Assembly (NCBI GenBank): GCA_023266335.1
Contig: JAHFQJ010000001.1
Span: 81,364 to 145,363 of the forward strand
Origin: Burkholderiaceae bacterium
GTDB lineage: Bacteria > Pseudomonadota > Gammaproteobacteria > Burkholderiales > Burkholderiaceae
Reading direction: 5' to 3'
DNA: 64,000 nt
The notes under the pieces were generated by a model. It was not told the origin of the DNA. It saw nothing but the letters and a program-made list of their open reading frames with translations, and did no database searches. Of the stretch, positions 60,164-64,000 are shown piece by piece (position 1 is the first letter of the stretch; each line of letters opens with the position of its first letter). The position numbers were made by a program, and so were the translations under genes.

Positions 60164-61354
60164 ATGCTAAAACGTTTGTGGGTTTTATTTGCACAAGTCA
60201 TAGCAATTTGTTTAGCTGTTTTTTTTGTATTAAAAGCCGTAAGACCTGATTTGCTTGAGAATGATAAACCAAGTGTTACAACCACAATTTTACAGGCTAA
60301 TACAACTGCAGGCAAACAGCCTGGTATTTTAACCTACCGTGGGGCTGCAAATAAGGCAATGCCTTCAGTAGTTAATATTTTTACTCATAGTAAAGTTAAT
60401 CGTAGAGTGCAAACCCAACAGCTTGATCCATTATTTGAATTCTTTTTCAGAGATAAAAATCTCCAACCGGAAGAAGAATTACCCAATGCCGCTAAAAATA
60501 TAGATAGTTTAGGTTCGGGTGTTATTATTACACATGATGGTTATATTTTAACTAATAATCATGTAATTAATGGAGCTGATACAATTGAAGTTGCTTTGCA
60601 TGATGGAAAAACAGTTAATGCTAAAATTGTTGGCACAGATCCTGAAAGTGATTTAGCTGTTTTAAAAATAAACTTAACCAAATTGCCGGCAATTACTCTT
60701 GCAGGCGGTTATAATGTAGAAGTCGGCGATGTGGTGTTAGCTATCGGAAACCCGTTTGGAGTAGGGCAAACTATAACTATGGGTATAATTTCTGCTCTAA
60801 AACGCAATCATCTTGGCATTAATACGTTTGAGAATTTTATTCAGACGGATGCGGCAATTAATCCGGGCAATTCAGGCGGTGCTTTAGTTGATTCAAATGG
60901 TAATTTAATTGGAATTAATACAGCTATATTTTCAAAAAGCGGAGGCAATCAAGGTATTGGGTTTGCTATTCCAATCACTACAGCCAAGCAGGTTATGGAG
61001 CAGTTGATAAACAGCGGACAAGTAACACGTGGTTGGATAGGAATAATTCCGCATAATATTGACCAATCTATTATTAATGCTTTGAGTTTAAAATCAAATA
61101 CGGGGGCTTTTGTAAACAAAGTTATGGAAAATGGACCAGCACAAACTGCAGGTTTAAAAGCTGGGGATATTATCACTAAAATTGATGGAAAAGATATTCA
61201 GGATACAGCGTCCTTACTTAATACAGTGGCACAAATTAAACCAGGTAATTCTGTAAATTGCTCAATTTTACGGCAAAATCAAATAGTAAATTTAAAAATT
61301 ACTATTGGAAAACGTCAAAATTTACAAGCAGCTAAGCCGGAAATGTTAGAATGA
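60164..61354 (+). CDS. Periplasmic trypsin-like serine protease with PDZ (AlgW/DegQ/DegS type)
   Basis: LGSGVIITHDGYILTNNHVI, DPESDLAVLKI, TDAAINPGNSGGALVDSNGNLIGINTAI; one PDZ domain. Confidence 0.94.
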   Translation: MLKRLWVLFAQVIAICLAVFFVLKAVRPDLLENDKPSVTTTILQANTTAGKQPGILTYRGAANKAMPSVVNIFTHSKVNRRVQTQQLDPLFEFFFRDKNLQPEEELPNAAKNIDSLGSGVIITHDGYILTNNHVINGADTIEVALHDGKTVNAKIVGTDPESDLAVLKINLTKLPAITLAGGYNVEVGDVVLAIGNPFGVGQTITMGIISALKRNHLGINTFENFIQTDAAINPGNSGGALVDSNGNLIGINTAIFSKSGGNQGIGFAIPITTAKQVMEQLINSGQVTRGWIGIIPHNIDQSIINALSLKSNTGAFVNKVMENGPAQTAGLKAGDIITKIDGKDIQDTASLLNTVAQIKPGNSVNCSILRQNQIVNLKITIGKRQNLQAAKPEMLE

Positions 61355-61480
61355 TATACAAAAAACTAAAACAAACTGTGAGATAATTACCATCTATCTG
61401 CTAATTCACCGCTTTGTTTTACTGTTAAACGCCCGATATGTTCGCTCTTATGGTTGAATACTGGTGAATTTTTTATATTA

Positions 61481-61702
61481 TTAAGCACCTCGATTTACAC
61501 AATGGTTATTGTATTTTGTAAGGTGCATAAAATCAAAAAAGTTTGGCTTATTTGGAGGTGTTGCTGAATATTTAGCTCCTAATTGAGAGCCTTTTCCTAT
61601 TTTCTCAGTGCAGGTCGGACACCTAAAAGATCTTTCTACACCAAAAATAGCATTTTGTTTTTGCACTTTTGCTGGGAGTAAAATTCTTGGTCTCATTTTC
61701 AA
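61481..61702 (-). CDS. Hypothetical 73-aa protein with CPTC motif
   Basis: Short ORF; weak evidence, possibly a remnant. Confidence 0.3.
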   Translation of the reverse strand: MKMRPRILLPAKVQKQNAIFGVERSFRCPTCTEKIGKGSQLGAKYSATPPNKPNFFDFMHLTKYNNHCVNRGA

Positions 61703-61791
61703 CAGAATTAAAATATGAACAACGCAATTGTATCATTTATATTATTGAATATTCAATATCAAGATTGATTAGGAGGATTGCTCAACTAATT

Positions 61792-62622
61792 TTATAATTT
61801 AAATATATTTCCATATTTATTTTTTACATATAAATTGCCTTGACTATCTACATGGTCATAATAAGCTTCAATTTTATCATGAGCGTTGATACTAAATAAT
61901 TGTGTTGTTTTAGGCTTATATGCACATTTATTCCATCTTGGCAAAAAATATTCAAAACCAAATTCACAGCATTTTTGTATATTAATTTCTAAATAATATA
62001 GTATATCTGCAATGAATCTATAGATATTCTGTTCGGGTATTTTAGGTATAAAATCATCTAAACCTATGGCATTTATTATGTTTTGAGAATTTTCACCAGT
62101 TTGATTTAAACACAAATTTATACCTAAACCTATAATTACATAATGTGTACTGCCTTGAGAAATAACTTCAGCTAATATTCCGCCTAATTTTTTATCCTGC
62201 ATGATAATATCATTCGGCCATTTCAAAAAAATTAAATTTTGAAAAGTGTTTGAAATATTTTCAAAGGCTTGGCACACACTAATTCCGCTAACTAAGCTTA
62301 AACCCGATGGAATATTATTGTCATTATTTTTTATAGGCAATTTCATTGCATAAGACATGATTAAACATTGTTTAGCTTGACTTTTCCATGCTCTTTTGTA
62401 TTGACCTCTTCCATTAGTCTGTTCCCATGCTAAGGTTACAAATTGATTATTTTCATCTGTGAATAAATTAACATTATTTTGCCTAATTTTATCTTTCAAA
62501 TAATCATTGGTTGAGTGAATGATTTCTAGCCATTCAACTTTTACAGCAGTATATGTTTGTAATATTTTTTGTGCTTCAAATGCAGTATAATTAAAAAAAG
62601 AATTAGGAAATGTCGATTGCAT
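61792..62622 (-). CDS. birA: Biotin--[acetyl-CoA-carboxylase] ligase (no N-terminal HTH)
   Basis: HSTNDYLKD, TLAWEQTNGRGQYKRAWKSQAKQCLIMSYAMKLP, LKWPNDIIMQDKKLGGILAEV, IGLGINL. Confidence 0.95.
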   Translation of the reverse strand: MQSTFPNSFFNYTAFEAQKILQTYTAVKVEWLEIIHSTNDYLKDKIRQNNVNLFTDENNQFVTLAWEQTNGRGQYKRAWKSQAKQCLIMSYAMKLPIKNNDNNIPSGLSLVSGISVCQAFENISNTFQNLIFLKWPNDIIMQDKKLGGILAEVISQGSTHYVIIGLGINLCLNQTGENSQNIINAIGLDDFIPKIPEQNIYRFIADILYYLEINIQKCCEFGFEYFLPRWNKCAYKPKTTQLFSINAHDKIEAYYDHVDSQGNLYVKNKYGNIFKL

Positions 62623-63879
62623 ACTTTAAAATTTAATGTGGCACGTTACTTATTATGGATATATACTATTTTTATTGTATATGCTACATTGTACCCATTT
62701 ATAGATTGGCAAAGCAATGGTGTGGGGTTATTCGATTTTTGGACCGATCCTTCAAGTAAATATATCAGCCGCTTTGATATTTGGCTGAATGTTTGCGGAT
62801 ATGTGCCGTTAGGTGCTTTATGGGTATGGCGCTGGCATCCTAAACCAAGCGGAATTGTTGCTGTTTTTTTATCTAGTTTTATTTGCAGCATATTGTCTCT
62901 TACGCTTGAAAGCTTACAAACATTTTTACCTTCACGTGTACCATCACAGCTTGATTGGTATACAAATACATTTGGCGCTTTTATGGGAGCAGTAACTGCA
63001 GTAATTTTATCTCCGAATATTTTGGCTAGAACTAAATTAGTATATTGGTATCGTATTTCTTTTGATGAAAACAGTAGTTTTGCTATTGCCTTATGTTTTT
63101 TATGGGCAATGGCAATTATTTTTCCGCAGCCCTATTGGTTTAGCTTAGGCAGCTGGGTTTCTCAACTTGAAGATGCTGATTTTTTAAACTACATTATTAA
63201 GTATTACCAATCAGTATGGATTTATTTATATAATTTACTGCCTAGAAGCATTATTTTTGCACCTGTAAATAAACTGCATATAATCCTTATTCCATTCGTC
63301 ATTGTGTTTAATATTTGCGGTATGTTATGGGCAATTACATTTAGTATGCGTAAAAATAGTTTTTGGTTTAGCCTAGGCATAATTTTTATTTTATATGTAA
63401 TAAAAATTGTAGCCTTAAGTTTTTATCTTTCTATATTTTATATGTCAATACCGCAGGAAGTATGGATTGGGCTTGGTATATCTGCTATTTTACTTTTACT
63501 GATGTGTAAAACTAAAGCTCTTGTACGAGGAATTTTATCTATAATATTTTTAATGCTTGCATTATTTTTCAGTAATATATTACCGCATAATTTATATCAT
63601 GAAGAAATTCTTGAAACATGGCAAAATAGTCAATATTCATATATGGTTGGTTTATTTAAATGGGTGGCATTATTGTTGCCATGGCTGGGCATGTTTTGGT
63701 GTATTAATAAAATTATCCGTTTAAAATATAATAATACTGAAGATAATAATCAAGATAGTAGCGAAAATAATGATGAAATTAGACTGATTAAGAAATATAA
63801 ATCTAAACACGAAAAAGATAAAGAGCTAGTACAACCAGAAGAAAATAAAGAAGTTAACGAAGCCAAAGAAACCGAATAA
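62617..63879 (+). CDS. VanZ-like family membrane protein
   Basis: [16 protein letters not shown]...[18 protein letters not shown]...[32 protein letters not shown]; start codon uncertain (TTG 62617 or GTG 62638). Confidence 0.85.
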   Translation: MHTLKFNVARYLLWIYTIFIVYATLYPFIDWQSNGVGLFDFWTDPSSKYISRFDIWLNVCGYVPLGALWVWRWHPKPSGIVAVFLSSFICSILSLTLESLQTFLPSRVPSQLDWYTNTFGAFMGAVTAVILSPNILARTKLVYWYRISFDENSSFAIALCFLWAMAIIFPQPYWFSLGSWVSQLEDADFLNYIIKYYQSVWIYLYNLLPRSIIFAPVNKLHIILIPFVIVFNICGMLWAITFSMRKNSFWFSLGIIFILYVIKIVALSFYLSIFYMSIPQEVWIGLGISAILLLLMCKTKALVRGILSIIFLMLALFFSNILPHNLYHEEILETWQNSQYSYMVGLFKWVALLLPWLGMFWCINKIIRLKYNNTEDNNQDSSENNDEIRLIKKYKSKHEKDKELVQPEENKEVNEAKETE

Positions 63880-63881
63880 TT

Positions 63882-64000
63882 ATGATTAATATAAAATTTA
63901 TCCTTGTTGAAACCACTCATTCAGGAAATATTGGTGCAAGTGCGAGAGCAATTAAAGTTATGGGTTTTGATAAACTTTGCTTAGTTAATCCAAAATGTAA
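63882..64000 (+). CDS. trmJ: tRNA/rRNA methyltransferase (TrmJ, SpoU family), 3' truncated by window edge
   Basis: [37 protein letters not shown] is the TrmJ N-terminus. Confidence 0.88.
   Translation, partial: MINIKFILVETTHSGNIGASARAIKVMGFDKLCLVNPKC

Noticed and set aside
1-64000. tRNA/rRNA genes, CRISPR arrays, prophage or transposase genes
   Set aside because: None recognised by eye; short intergenic gaps contain repeats rather than tRNA-like cloverleafs. A tRNAscan/Infernal run would be decisive.

Overview
AT-rich chromosomal window, about 60 protein-coding genes, from what is most likely a host-associated betaproteobacterium (Burkholderiales-like gene neighbours: argS-SPOR, nif3-algW/degQ, separate rfaE2, R32-type EF-P). 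The lineage call is inference. Content is mostly housekeeping: PBP2 C-terminus, RnfH, ilvA, parAB, a CHASE2 two-component system, ldcA, hemW, SPOR protein, argS, ispH, glsA, a complete livJHMGF operon, acpP-fabF, nuoC, an NtrC-type regulator, ampD, thiL, tatC, lpxL-like, bcp, dapA, pdxH, trpB, hemH, rfaE2, fabD, ftsH, an M16 homologue, nuoLMN, efp, pepN, nif3, algW/degQ, birA, a VanZ-like membrane protein and the start of trmJ. Usual operons are fragmented: nuoC is separated from nuoLMN, fabD from acpP-fabF, and tatC from nif3-algW. trpB, yejB and an HXXEH-less M16 subunit also stand alone. Between genes lie at least three dispersed repeat families, including a ~165-185 bp MITE-like element with ~21 bp terminal inverted repeats. 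Most notable are: (i) a 39-aa micropeptide with 13 consecutive prolines, translationally close to ldcA and preceded by a second unannotated 56-aa micro-ORF; (ii) an EF-P carrying Arg32 without an adjacent earP; (iii) the MITE-like family, with a copy directly after the orphan nuoC; (iv) several uncharacterised accessory proteins (lipoprotein + 109-aa pair, Cys-rich 92-aa protein, HD-motif 485-aa protein); (v) a gene split at a poly-A run; (vi) an acidic insertion in PepN near the active site. No rRNA, tRNA or CRISPR array was recognised by eye.
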